NCBI RefSeq assembly: GCF_017654505.1
Contig: NC_054555.1
Coordinates: forward strand, 8,556,835 to 8,620,834
Reading direction: 5' to 3'
DNA: 64,000 nt
DNA from: Polyodon spathula
Lineage: Eukaryota; Chordata; Actinopteri; Acipenseriformes; Polyodontidae
Below are positions 1-12,271 of the stretch, in pieces (position 1 is the first letter of the stretch; each line of letters begins with the position of its first letter). The translations under genes and the position numbers were made by a program. The notes beneath the pieces were generated by a model. The model worked only from the letters and a program-made list of their open reading frames with translations. It ran no database searches and was not told where the DNA came from.

Positions 1-3000
1 CAACGACAGCAAACTGTTAGGTATTCTGTCAGTTGCATTACCATTAGAAGCATTGGAATATTAAAACATTAAGCGATGTTAGCTAAAATAATATGCACAT
101 CCCTACTTTGTAACAGTTGTTTTGAGACATAGCGACATCTAGGACATAGACTGGAACTTTTTACAGATGCACTAATTGAGAACATACAAGACAACATATC
201 TATAAATATGACTTTCATCATTATCTGGCATTGTGGTTTTGCTAAACTCATCCTTTCATCATATGCCTGTCATGACAGTTTGGTCTCTTACCAATCTCAC
301 TGACACCAGACACACATTGTCTGACTCAGCTGTGGCCATGCCTGCTATTTTGCTGTGGTGAGGTCTGGCAAGTAGGTTGGATTGTAAACCAAGCTATCCA
401 ATATCCCAACCTGCTTCTAGTTATTGAAGTAGCCAGTTTTGGGGATGGAAGCAACAATGCAGGTTTAACACCTGACTTTGCTGAGGGCAACCCACAACTG
501 TGTTTACATTGAGCAAGGCAGCAGGTTTCAAGATAGACTCCGCCTACAGCAAAATCCCTCTCTGGTTGTTTTTTTTGTTTCTTGCTTTTTTGTAAAACAA
601 ACACTGTATTCTTACAGAACAAGTAACATGCAGCTCTTATGTTTAATTAAGGTCTCATGTTTGCTTGCATTTTTGATAATAGTTATTATGTAAAACTCAT
701 TTTTCTTTCACTAAAATGGTGCACATTTTATTTTGGATACAACCTTGACAAAGTGTGTTCCTATTGTATCAACACAGTGGAGATTAAACCTCGAGCCATA
801 CACCCCCACCCAACCCCCCCCCCCAAAAAGCTATACATCTCACACCCAGTGTGCAGCCTTCTTTTAGAAATAAGCTTGTATGAACACAGTAGTTGTCCTT
901 CACTTTCAAAGCCTGATGACAAGAGTTTCAGATCAGCAAATAAATGCAATCGCATGTTCAGTGGATTGGACTGGTTGTCATGTCTTGCTAGCAGAGAATA
1001 TAACCATGCCTTCCTGATGTTTAAGTGTAAGCATAACCTCTGGCCCTGCTACTTAAGCTACACACTACCTGACAGTCCTGCAGCATATTGTTAGGGACTA
1101 GATCTGCTGTGCAAGGTAACTTGCACTCATGATGGGTGACAGGCAATAGTGGAAATCTATCCCCTGAATATTCAGTTGCTGTGTACTGGAACTCCAACCT
1201 GAAGCAAAACAAACTGCAAACACTCTATTCACATTAAACACCGGTCATATACTTAGAAACATACAGATACACTTTTTTTTTTTTTTTAATACCGGTTAAA
1301 GAGAATCATTTTGAGGTAATGCTCTCAAAGTATACAAGACCTTGATTTATCTTCTCATCTACAGAATCTAGTCTTACATTCAAACAATTAAAAAAAAAAT
1401 CCTCTAGGGCTTTCACTGGCCTGAATATTCATGCACATGAATGCAATTACTAGACAGTACAGAGTACTTGTCCCCACATAGTTGGTCAACATGTTAGCCC
1501 TGCAGCACTGTGAGCCTGGGAAAGCAGAGCCAGCCGTTTGTGTTAATGAGTTCTGGATCAGTAGTAATTTATTTGTTACTCCCGCCATGGGAAACCAGTA
1601 TGGGCTACTTCCATATTAGATATGTTTCTGTCTTTGGGTTTCATTTTTTTCAATGTAGCTAAGTAATTTATTGTCACTGTGTCTGGGTTAATTATTATTT
1701 TGTGAAGTTTTCATTTGGGTTTGCCACCTGGCAAATGCCCAACTTTCTAAAAATGGAAAGCGTTGAAATAAAACACAAAATAATGATAAGGCACTAAACT
1801 GTACACCATGTGTGGTATTCTGCTCGCAAACCTGTCACAGAAATTGGATTGCTGGAATTATGCTTGACAACAATAAGAGTTGTACTGATGATATATATGT
1901 GGAAACAAACACATCAACACTGTCGTTCTGCTTTCAGTTAATCATTTGAAAGCAAGTGCAACACTTTCGATTCCACTGAGAAGGCAGACTGCTGATGTGA
2001 GAACAATGTTCTACATCAATGCCATACACAAGGCAAATCGTTATACATTGTCAAACCCTGTCATGGTATTTTGTTAATGCTGGTAAATGTGTATCCTCCT
2101 ATACTAAAAACGAAACAATAATGAAATAGATAGTAACAGTAGCATCTTCATGTGCTATTACTAAATGTGTAAAAAGATAACGTAACAGTATATATATTTA
2201 AAAAATCACATATTTCAGACAAACAACATTTACAGTACCGTGACTTAGAGGTGAAACTAAGGAACTGATACCAGGAAGTCCATACCAGCAAAACCATTTG
2301 TCCTTATGCCACTCGTGACCACAGCTGGGTACATGCAGGAACCCACATGATAACTAATCATCATCTAATTGAAATCTGCAAGACTTACAATAACATGTGC
2401 AGCAGAAATACTGAAAAAAAAACAAGCTCCCCCCACAAAAAAACCCAATGTTTTTATTTTTATTTTTTTCTGTAACTTTCAAACCAATACAGAAGCAGCA
2501 ACTCAGTTAAAAGATACCTACTGTATGTACTCTAAATATCACTGGGAGTGTTTTCTGATGTGTGCATTAGTTACAATATCCATGTAATAATATCAAAACC
2601 AATTAGCAAGGCACAAAGTGATACCATTGATAATGCTATTTCTTTTTTCCACGTGGAGATGGGAGGTACTACAGAATGCCATGGGATGTTCTGTATCTAG
2701 AGTGGGTTAAAGATCCTAGGGGACCAAGGAGACCCCTGTTCCTTATTCCCAGTTCAGTCACTGACAAGCCCCAAGCTTCTAGCAGAATCTCTTATCCACC
2801 CCACGTCTGCCTTATCCAGCTATAAATTACGAGACAGGGGGACCCCCCACTGGAAATTAGATGAGGCTTTCACGACTACCATTATCTTAATCAAAAGCAC
2901 TTCAGTGTGGTAGCGACAGGGGGCTTAAACACATTTTAGATTAATCCGTTTGTGGAGTACACTTTCATTCAATTGATTTGATAACATTTGTCAGTTTTAA

Positions 3001-4860
3001 ACCAACAGAAGGGGCATGGAAAATGGCCCAAAGACGTACAGTACATGTTACACTAAATGGTTACTCTTCTTATTCAGTGTAATCCACTTAAATCGTTATG
3101 CAAGTTAAAACAACAGCAGATTTCACCTAATGTTTAATTTTGGTTACATGGTTAAAGCAGCAGTTTTACATTCAGCTCTTTTAGCTTATTTCTAAAAAGA
3201 AAACGTTTTCTAAACCGGTAGACCAGTAACTTCAAAAGCTGAATCTACTCAATAAAACAGCAAGGTCTGTTCATAGATTGCATGCCTGGTTTCTATGCCA
3301 ACCACTTTCAATTAATCATCTTAACAGGATTCCTCTTCCTTTGCTCTCAAAGGGTACTTGTATCTATAATGCTTTTGAATTGAAAGCCCCACCACTTTCT
3401 CTCTCTTTGTCCAACCTTAGCTACCCCGCCTTTTGTTTTATTACTTTTAACATTTAAATCCTATTGAAAGAAGTCATCCTCAAAACCAACGAACACAGCA
3501 GGTAGTTACAAACTTTATTGAGAATCTCTATAAATTGCTCATACAAGTTTTATTTTTTTTTTTTATTTTTTTTTTTAAACAATTTCAACATTTTGGTCAA
3601 CATTTCCATAGGTAGGAGTTATATCTTCATACATATCTAAATGTGGAAACTGCATAACAGAAGAACAAAGAAAATTAAAAACCAAACCTACAGAATGACC
3701 TACTAAAAATGTTTTGTGTTTATTATCCACAGTATGCCCCGCTGCTTATATTGCTACTGTATTAGTTTTGTCATTCTTTCTGTCTATTTATGTGTGTACA
3801 CTGAAATAAGTCTCTATTATTCAAGAGCCCTGATAGCATTGTGGGCATTAACTAGAACAAAAAAAGATATGTCAACTTGATTGCTTACGCATGAATTCTA
3901 ACAACACTAAGTCAGCCAAGACTACAGAGCCTACATTAAATAATTGTGATAGTTCCCGCTATGACAACTACATAACTACTGCTACATGAGCACCATAAAC
4001 TCAGTCTAGGATAAACAAAGACAAAAGTTAAGAAGAAGTGTTAACCACTGGACTGCTACGAGAGAGAAGGTTCCTAATTTTGTATGGAAATTGCAGATGG
4101 TGTACATTTGAACATATTTCCATGAAAACTCCCATGTTTTTTGTTTAAGTAATATCCAGTTTATTTCTAGAATTCATTCTTAAGTGAACATAGCATAACC
4201 TTTCAGTCAACATCCACCAGTACTACATTAATTGAAGAGACCTTCCAGATTATCAGTGTCAACTCACAGGAGGCAAAGTCCAGCTTCTGAATTACAAAGC
4301 AAGATAGCAAGTATCTAAACATTCTTGGTGGTAAAGGATAACCTAGTCATACTTTACCTACCAACATTTCAGCACAGTGTTTGAAGGGTACGTCTATTGG
4401 ATGAGCTCCCATCTACTTTGTGGCTGTTAAAAGGTCCAACAGCACTTTCTGGAAAGGAGTAATACAACAAAAGTGATAACAATACATTTTATTCTTACAT
4501 TCTCTGAAGCATCTCAAAGTACTTTACAGGGCAAAAAACAAAAAACAAAAAAACAATACAAGGTGCAGGGACCACTGTAGTCATGTGTGTATTTATGTAT
4601 TTCAATTGATTTCAGTACCAGTAACAATTTTTTTCCCTCTCAGTTTCTGACTATCTGGTATGAGGTGTGTGTTTGTGTGTGTGAGGGGAGGGGTGGGTGT
4701 TTCATTTTCCCTTCCGCTGTGCTTCAGCAAGGGGGCAGAAGATCTCTATGGAAACGCCTTAGAAGCTTGATGTCTCCAAGTATGACTTGGCAGACTACAT
4801 GGTAGACAAGTATCAGTAATTCCAGGGCTAAGACTCTTAGTCTAAGGATTTCTGTCCATG
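1..4860. other. Non-coding, presumed PCDH1 downstream intron
   Basis: No exon or recognisable element was found. It contains short homopolymers (T run near 1272-1287, C run near 816-825, T runs near 3550-3577) and only short chance ORFs. The stretch near 4495-4530, ending CATCTCAAAGTACTTTACAG, resembles a motif common in fish repeat tails, but it is too short to call. Confidence 0.5.
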
Positions 4861-4882
4861 AGCCCTATCATATGATAGGGCT
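4861..4882. repeat. Perfect 22-bp palindrome
   Basis: The half-site AGCCCTATCAT is followed directly by its exact reverse complement ATGATAGGGCT, with no loop. The flanks do not continue the symmetry. Function unknown. Confidence 0.9.
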
Positions 4883-4970
4883 TAGCCAGCCATTGTAGTG
4901 TGTGACGTCTTTTCTATTTAATTGAATGAGGTAATTCAAATCATGAGATGAAACATCAGACTCACATAAT

Positions 4971-4971
<1 letters not shown>

Positions 4972-5005
<34 letters not shown>
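4972..5005. repeat. Poly-T tract (34 T)
   Basis: An uninterrupted run of about 34 T, followed by GTTTTTT. It lies about 200 bp upstream of the CR1 fragment and shows no recognisable SINE body. Confidence 0.9.
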
Positions 5006-5006
<1 letters not shown>

Positions 5007-5201
5007 TTTTTTAAGTCAGCTGTTATCCCAAATTCTGACCCTCTAAACAAAGAATGGCCTTATCATTTTTTTTGGTGGTCTTTCTAAATGTTATGATATT
5101 GATATTGATTTTGAGAGATTACCAACCAATCTGACACTTTCAGGTGGATTTTTATAGTAAACTTTCTGGAAACTTGTTAAATAATAAAAATCAGTTGCTC
5201 A

Positions 5202-5249
5202 GGAATCAATATGGGTCAGAATAACGGAATCAATATGGGTCAGAATAAC
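5202..5249 (+). repeat. 24-bp tandem duplication
   Basis: The unit GGAATCAATATGGGTCAGAATAAC occurs twice in a row (5202-5225 and 5226-5249), at the 5' edge of the recognisable LINE sequence. Confidence 0.85.
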
Positions 5250-5943
5250 GGACAAAAATTCAAAGGGCATAATAATAGGAGCATGCTATAGACCGCCAGA
5301 TTCAGACGGTGAGCAAAATAATCTGTTATACAATGACATTAGAAATGCGTGTAGCAAAGGAGAAGCCATACTAATGGGGGATTTCAACTTCCCCCAAATA
5401 AAATGGGAAAACCCGGTGGGTAGCACGAAGGATGAAATAAAAATGGTGGAAATGACAAATGACTGCTTCCTAACACAATTTGTCAAGGCACCGACTAGAG
5501 GGGAGGCATGCCTTGATTTAGTCTTTTCAAATAACGAAGATAGAATAACTAAAACAGAGGTCAGAGAACCACTGGCAAACTCAGACCACAACATGGTCTC
5601 ATTTGAAGTGTTTTTTAAAACCCCAAAAGTAATGACTAAAGCTAAGGTTTACAATTTTAGAAAAGCAAACTATGAAGGTATGAAACAGAGACTAACAGAA
5701 GTAGATTGGAGTAAAATAGAGAAAACACCCACAGAAGAAGGATGGTTGTTCTTCAAAAACGTAGTACTAGAGGCGCAAAACAATTACATCCCTAAAGTAG
5801 ACAAATTTAAATGTAAAACTAAATTGCCAAAATGGATTAATAGATCAATTAAAAAAAAATATTCAGCAAAAAAAAGCACTTTACAGAGCATTAAAAAAAG
5901 GACCAAAAAGAAAGTATGCAGAAAGAGTACACAGAACTGGTGA
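5250..5943 (+). pseudogene. CR1 pol fragment: AP-type endonuclease
   Basis: The frame is open from about 5250, with no ATG until 5374, so the recognisable domain starts mid-protein. Motifs in order: IIIGACYRPPDSD, GDFNFPQIKW and SDHNMVSFEV. GDFN and SDHN carry the metal-binding and catalytic residues of the exonuclease-endonuclease-phosphatase fold that nicks the target DNA. A linker rich in Lys and Trp follows (KLPKWINRSIKKKYSAKK). Near 5850-5910 there are several A-rich runs (AAAAAAAA, TTAAAAAAAGG), after which the expected linker continues in another frame, so a frameshift sits there. This frame ends at TGA 5941-5943. In intact CR1 this would be one protein with the RT. Confidence 0.88.
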
Positions 5944-5944
5944 C

Positions 5945-7021
5945 ATGGTTTATTTAGATTTCCAGAAAGCTTTTGACAAGGTCCCGCACAAAAGATTAAT
6001 TCTCAAACTGAACGCAGTTGGGATTCAAGGAAATGCATGTGCATGGATTAGGGAGTGGTTAACACGTAGAAAACAGAAAGTACTGATTAGAGGAAACACC
6101 TCAGAATGGAGTGTGGTAACCAGCGGTGTACCACAGGGATCAGTATTCGTTCCTCTGCTATTCCTAATCTACATTAATGATTTAGATTCTGGTATAGTAA
6201 GCAAACTTGCTAAATTTGCAGATGACACAAAAGTAGGAAGAGTGGCAAACACTGTTGCAGCAGCAAAGGTCATTCAAAATGATCTAGACAAGATTCAGAA
6301 CTGGGCAGATACATGGCAAATGACATTTAATAGAGAAAAGTGTAAGGTACTGCACGCAGGAAATAAAATTGTACATTATAAATATCATATGGGAGATACT
6401 GAAATTGGAGAAGGAATCTATGAAAAAGACCTAGGAGTTTTTGTTGACTCAGAAATGTCTTCATCTAGACAATGTGGGGAAGCTATAAAAAAGGCTAACA
6501 AGATGCTCGGATACATTGTGAAAAGTGTTGAATTTAAATCAAGGGAAGTAATGTTAAAACCGTACAATGCACTAGTAAGACCTCATCTTGAATATTGTGT
6601 GCAGTTCTGGTCACCTCGCTATAAAAAAGATATTGCTGCTCTAGAAAGAGTGCAAAGAAGAGCGACCAGAATTATTCCGGGCTTAAAAGGCATGTCATAT
6701 GCAGACAGGCTAAAAGAATTGAATCTGTTCAGTCTTGAACAAAGAAGACTACGTGGCGACCTAATTCAAGCATTCAAAATTCTAAAAGGTATTGACAGTG
6801 TCGACCCAAGGGACTTTTTCAGCCTGAAAAAAGAAACAAGGACCAGGGGTCACAAATGGAGATTAGACAAAGGAGCATTCAGAACAGAAAATAGGAGGCA
6901 CTTTTTTACACAGAGAATTGTGAGGGTCTGGAATCAACTCCCCAGTAATGTTGTTGAAGCTGACACCCTGGGATCCTTCAAGAAGCTGCTTGATGAGATT
7001 CTGGGATCAATAAGCTACTAA
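5945..7021 (+). pseudogene. CR1 pol fragment: reverse transcriptase and C-terminal domain
   Basis: 358 codons counted from an internal Met; the frame is open upstream through KYAERVHRTGD, which belongs to the endonuclease-RT linker. RT motifs by residue: A, VYLDFQKAFDKVPH (2-15); B, SGVPQGS (60-66); LLFLIYINDL (71-80); C, FADDTKV (91-97), with both catalytic Asp present. The C-terminal part holds WSPRYKKDIAALERVQRRATR, RLRGDLIQAFKIL and RIVRVWNQLPSNVVEA, typical of CR1/L3 elements. The residues before motif A, about 200 codons of finger domain, are absent, so this cannot be an active polymerase. The usual GSVLGPLLF reads GSVFVPLLF here. Confidence 0.9.
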
Positions 7022-7086
7022 CAACCAAACGCGCAAGATGGGCCGAATGGCCTCCTCTCGTTTGTAATCTTTCTTATGTTCTTATG
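7022..7086 (+). repeat. CR1 3' UTR with 8-bp tail repeats
   Basis: A 65-bp 3' UTR after the stop codon, with a GC-rich hairpin-like core (GGGCCGAATGGCC) and two TTCTTATG units. The core recurs at 49861-49875 in a second CR1 copy. Confidence 0.85.
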
Positions 7087-7874
7087 AACAGATTGAGTGA
7101 GACTAGCCTGATGGTTGGCTGGAAGAATAAGACAGACACTAAGACATAAGATAACCCTCCTGTAAATCAATTCTGACCCCAATGGTAATATTGGAAGTAT
7201 GCTGTAACTATCTAGCAGTTTCTGCTGAACTCTTTGGACGTCCTGAACTAAAATACATTTTACAGTAAGGTAGCTGTTTCTCAATAACATTCTCCTTATT
7301 TTACAAAACTGGGTTCTACGGTCATGTTTTACACATATTTTCTTATATCATGGAGCTGTAAAAATGCCCTCAGGCTGACATGAAGTTATTTTGTTTTTTT
7401 ACCACCTTCATGAGCTGTGACCCTGTGTGGAAGGACCTCAGCTGCATGATCGCAAATGCCAGTAATGTAATGCAGAGGACGTGGAGGCAGGACCAACTTT
7501 AGGATTACACTGTACTGCAATGGATAACAGAAAGTGGTGAAAAAAGCATGAAAGAGTAGCAAGTTGAGTTTATTCTTTCAAGGATATTGCCATTAGCTTT
7601 TTGTAATATGGCAGAATAATCAGTTACATTTTTATATTAGTTGTCTTGCTAAACGGAGTCAATAAGGTGTTGTTTAAAACACCTATATTTAAGAATATGT
7701 TGTTACAATGTACGTAAGCAAAACAATCCTTAATAAACAGGCAAATGACAAGTAATAGCTCAGCAAGATAAAGAGACAGATAGATGAGTGATGATCAAAT
7801 GGATGCACCTGCAGAATAACAAACAAACACAAAAACAAATATCTGCATATCAAAAGCACACTCATAATTAGATC
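7087..7874. other. Non-coding, nothing recognised
   Basis: No exon, repeat family or RNA gene recognised; only chance ORFs. Confidence 0.4.
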
Positions 7875-8162
7875 TTAAAGAGTAAGGAGCTGGGTTCCGA
7901 AAAATATAGCGTTATAAGTCCCTGCGTGTTGCTACAACTGTTTAAATAATGATGGAGATCTGACTTCTAAAACACTAACATAACAACAAGTGCTCTGGCT
8001 TTTCTGTTCCATACCACATCATGGTTTGTTATTGCTGTGTTACATGTTCGACAATGTGAGCAATTCCTTATACTATCAGTGCACTGGAACGGTCATTTCA
8101 AAAACAGCTTTGAAACAGACTTCAAGGTATAAGTTTAAAAAGTTGTCAGGATGTTAACAATG
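7875..8162 (+). repeat. Dispersed repeat copy 1 (blocks A and B)
   Basis: Block A (7875-7951, starting TTAAAGAGTAAG and containing AAATATAGCGTTA and GTTGCTACAACTG) recurs at 28807-28885 in the same orientation. Block B (8107-8162, TTTGAAACAG...GTTTAAAAAGTTGTCA...GTTAACAATG) recurs at 28904-28961 in the opposite orientation. No coding capacity or ends were recognised. It is probably an old SINE or DNA-element fragment. Confidence 0.75.
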
Positions 8163-8217
8163 GGAAAAAAGTGTACAGGTACATTATTTAAACAATTGTA
8201 GGAACGTGTAACACTAT

Positions 8218-8303
8218 GGGCTGCATTTTACCCTGTGAGCAAACTGCCTACTCCATAGGAAATGAATTAGATGGGCAGTTTGCCCACAGGGAAAATCAGA
8301 CCC
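8218..8303. mobile_element. Short hairpin element (MITE-like)
   Basis: About 86 bp forming one imperfect hairpin. The left arm contains CATTTTACCCTGTGAGCAAAC and TGCC; the right arm, read on the other strand, contains GATTTTCCCTGTGGGCAAAC and TGCC. The arms match over about 35 bp with a few mismatches and a short loop. No target duplication is certain. Confidence 0.6.
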
Positions 8304-9055
8304 TCTATTTATTTGGAACCTCGCTACTTACACTTTAAGGAAGCTAGACAGGAAATGCTCCTTTTGTTGTGGCTGCTGAGCTACCCCAGTACGAGCAATG
8401 TGTCGGTGTAATTAACCATAGTTGAAAGGTCCAGCAGGAGGAAGGTAGTCAAAGTTCAAGCAGAAATCCTGCTTATTACAAGCCTCATGGCACAAAAGAT
8501 CATTCAGCTAAAGTGCCCCCTCATCCTTACCCCCTGTAGTTCCTTTAACCTGTTGAACACTGAGATTCCTGTTGATATATCTGCAAGGAGACAAAAAAGC
8601 TTGCATTGTCCTGCTGTGGCCTGCTGAGCTCTCTGGGGCATTCTGAGCATTTTTGGTCTTGTGGTTTTCGAGCAACATATGCTCCTATTTGCAATGTCTA
8701 TTAACTTGCAATCACTATTACCAGTCACTATGACAGCATGATAGCAGGATACGTATTTCCTTTCCATTTACATGTTTAAAAACCTTCTACTCAGTATTCG
8801 GAATATTTCTGAAACGTATGCATTGGTCTCCAACAATCAAATCATGTAAAAACTATTGCCAAAAAAAGGTAACAAATATATGGTATAAGTGGCTGTATCA
8901 TCAAAGGTCATTAGATTTGGTAGTATAATACCTCAAAAACAAGGTATGGAAGGAAGGAAGCACAATGCATCCCATTCATGTGAATGCAGGCATAAATGTT
9001 TTCTTCCTTAATTCCTCTCATGAAAATGACCCATACAATGTACATTCCTGTCAAT
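8304..9055. other. Non-coding, nothing recognised
   Basis: No exon or repeat recognised; chance ORFs only. Confidence 0.4.
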
Positions 9056-9290
9056 TATGGTCAGCAGAGTAACCTTAGTGTTGGAAGGTTGTGGGTTGAT
9101 TCCCAGGCACTGTTGCCTTTGCCTAGATGTAGTTTACAATGAAAACTCTGGGGCTCCTGTCTGCAGGGTAGGTGAATTTTTTCTTGGATAGAACAGAAAT
9201 TACCACAGGCCACCAGAGTCCCACAGTCATCCTAGTGTAGAGTAGATAGGAGCCACTAGCAGTATACGTGCACTGAAATCCTAAACCACT
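9056..9290 (+). repeat. tRNA-derived SINE-like relic
   Basis: GGTTGTGGGTTGATTCCCAGGC holds a near-consensus Pol III B box (GGTTGATTCCC, 9094-9104). A degenerate A-box-like region precedes it and a non-tRNA body follows. The poly-A or repeat tail is not evident. Confidence 0.45.
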
Positions 9291-11410
9291 GTATGATATT
9301 CAGTGGCAAACTAACCCGAAGCTGGTTACTCAATTGGAAGTACTGTGAGGGCACAAGTGTGTGATAAATGCTGCAAATGCCTTTGCTGTTTGGTTTCTGT
9401 GTGTAGAGAAATATCTGCATATACAGTACAGAAAATTGCTCAGCTTCTAATTTGTGTCTATCTTTGTGTTATCAATAAATTAATTCTAACATTGACTTTA
9501 AATTAGAAAACTTTGAGACTTCAGCCTTGTGTCCCAGACAAAGAGATGGATGGTCAAACAAGCAGACAATAGGACACTGTCTTTTTACCAACTTTCTATA
9601 ATGGTGAACCTTACTGGTTGCCCATCCTGTCACCACAACCTTTTTTTTCATTTTAAATGTAGTCACCATATAGAAACCCAGCAGTTTTAAATCTCCTAAT
9701 CCTCTTTTTCTTTTAGCCTGGCTCATCTATTCCCAGTCACTGCCATCCAACATCTCTTTGTCAAAGGGTTTTAATAGTTGGGAGGCTAAGCTTTCCTCAA
9801 ACTCCAGAATTTTTTCAATTTCTGAAGCACTAAACCCCATGAAATTGAGCTCTGCTGATTGTCAATCACGAATGGCTAGGATGGAATCAATATATTGAGA
9901 ACCTAACAAAATTAGACAAATGTACAATGGTGATAGAAGTCTCTTATTTTTCAAGCAAACATTATTCCAACTAGACCAGCCTGAGTATACAAATCTTATA
10001 CTCCCCACGAGCAAGATAACATGACATCTGTTGCATAGATGCATGTTCAAACAAGTTGGCACTTCTGTATACAGGCTGTGCACTGGACCACACTGCAAAT
10101 CAGGGAGTACAGAGTATTTCTGGAATAAGCAACTAGAGAAATAGTAATAATATTTATTTAATTTAATAAAGCAGGACTAGTGTCTATTTATTTCCAGTGC
10201 TTAAATATATTTGTTGAAATAATAATGTACTATTAATCCAAAATGTGACGTAATAATGAGTACATTTTTCAGGGATCCATAATAATTTGTTGTTAATTAA
10301 TGTACTAAAGTGTTTCTATGAGCTGTCTGTAAGCTTACATGATTATCAGACAACTCAATACAAGTGTACTGATGAAATAATCTCAGAGATGGTTGACCAT
10401 CTAAGTGAGTTTAGCCTGCTTGAGTACGTTTTACAAAAATATATTATGTGCTTTTCATTCTAATTCAGCCTTATTGTACCTTCAATTTTCAGTAAAATTT
10501 CCTCCTCCTGGAAAATGTATGATGATAAATTAATAAGTATTTACTGTACTTCACTTACAAATGTAACAACCACATAGAAAGTTGTCTGGCAGAACAGGGA
10601 TAGTAACTTATTTTTATATAAATAATAATGGCCAATTCATAACTGACAATATTTAACAGCATTTGTGATCTGGAGGCTTGAGATCATTCCTGCTTTATAA
10701 AGTATAAGTATTTGCACACCGTGCAGGGTTTAAAAAATAAACTGAAAGGTTATAAGCACATGTTTATGGGTTTGGGTTTCATTTAAGTTAAATACACTTT
10801 CATTCAGCACTGCAAGAGTACCACGGAGTTCAGAGAGAAAAAGCAAGAGAGAAAGGAGGAATAGGCAGTGCTCACAATTCCAGAGAGAGAAATCGCATTG
10901 AGGAACAGCCCGGGGTAAAACAAAAGAGGAAAATATAAAGAAAGCCCTTCTTGCTTTTGTTATCAAAAAAAAATTACAACTTAAAAATCGATAGATATAT
11001 ACAGACATCCAAGGAATGCTATCTTAACTTTTTTCTTAAGCAAAATGCCTCAGGCAATACAAAATAAAGAGGGAATGGGTTCCATTTTCTCACAGTCTAT
11101 AAATTAAAGAAGCGAAGAATATCTGAATACCCACCCAGTAGAAACCAGTTAAATTGCCCCCTCAGGAGAAGAGAGGGCTGTTTTTATCATAACTGCACTA
11201 GCAGCCCCTGATCCTTAGAAACTTGAGGGTAAAGACTGAGTATGTGAAATCAGCAGCTTTGGAAATCCAACACAAGTGTAAAAAAAAAGATTTTAGATAA
11301 AGGGCGACTTAGAGAATTAGGGTAAAATTGTAATTGTAAGTTATTGGATTAAACATGTAATAAAAGCGCGCAAATTTTTTTTTTTAAATTTACAAAAAAA
11401 CAAATATAAA

Positions 11411-11411
11411 C

Positions 11412-11443
<32 letters not shown>
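11411..11443. repeat. (AAT)n microsatellite
   Basis: About 11 uninterrupted AAT units. Confidence 0.95.
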
Positions 11444-11444
<1 letters not shown>

Positions 11445-12177
11445 ATGCATTTATTATGGAGTTATTTTAACCTTTTCATTTCAAGACAGTCTTGAGAAAT
11501 ACATTAAACAGACACATAACAAGTGTCACATTTTGCCCTATGTATATGGTGACAGACAATGTCGTGACTCTGGATGGCATAATCCAATCCACGCTGCTGT
11601 GCTTCACTCCTTAGGGTTCTCCAACAGTATAATCCTTTGCTGGAATAACACCCCAACTCTCCTTCATTTAAAGGAAAACAGCTTTCTGGTACATTTTACT
11701 CTTTCTTGAAATGCAGGCTTTCTCTCTAAGCTCCTTGTATTGCAAATCATATTTTAATTAGGTTTATCCCCAGCTAAAAATCTCCTTCCCAGACTGAGTC
11801 CTACAGGATTACCTCTCAGGGTCATGTCTACATAAGATGCTCAGCTCAAACCCTTTAACTCTCCACCTGCTGGGCCTTTCCCTTGAGTTGACCAGCCATT
11901 TCAAAATGTGCACTGGAATTATTTATTTTGCACCTTGAAAGTTACTATAATCAGTTTTCTACTTGGCCTGTTTTGCTGCTAAAAGTCCCTAATAACTGCT
12001 TTTATCAGACAATCACTCAACCTGCAGTGTTTACTTTTCCTTTAAATACCCCCCAAAAACAGCTTCTGTTGGGCTATATGGTTGGACTATACACCGTGGC
12101 TTCGGGGTGAGGTATACTGTACTGTATTTAAATCAAAAATTACTCTTAAAAAAGTCATAGTAAAAGCATATATATAT

Positions 12178-12271
<94 letters not shown>
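12178..12271. repeat. (GATA)n microsatellite
   Basis: About 23 perfect GATA units preceded by a short (TA)n stretch. Confidence 0.97.

Larger units (their letters stand above)
5250..7086 (+). mobile_element. CR1-clade LINE, 5'-truncated and internally deleted
   Basis: A non-LTR retrotransposon copy holding part of the endonuclease domain, the reverse transcriptase and an intact-looking 3' end. The 3' UTR is short (GATGGGCCGAATGGCCTCC...) and ends in TTCTTATGTTCTTATG, the 8-bp tandem tail typical of CR1 elements. The N-terminal part of the endonuclease, any ORF1 and roughly 200 codons between the endonuclease linker and RT motif A are missing, and a frameshift separates the two coding parts. 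It is therefore a dead copy. No target duplication was recognised, as is usual for CR1. Confidence 0.9.

Noticed and set aside
657..1094. 145-codon plus-strand ORF
   Set aside because: No domain, no splice or start context, and a poly-C/A stretch in the middle; consistent with chance.
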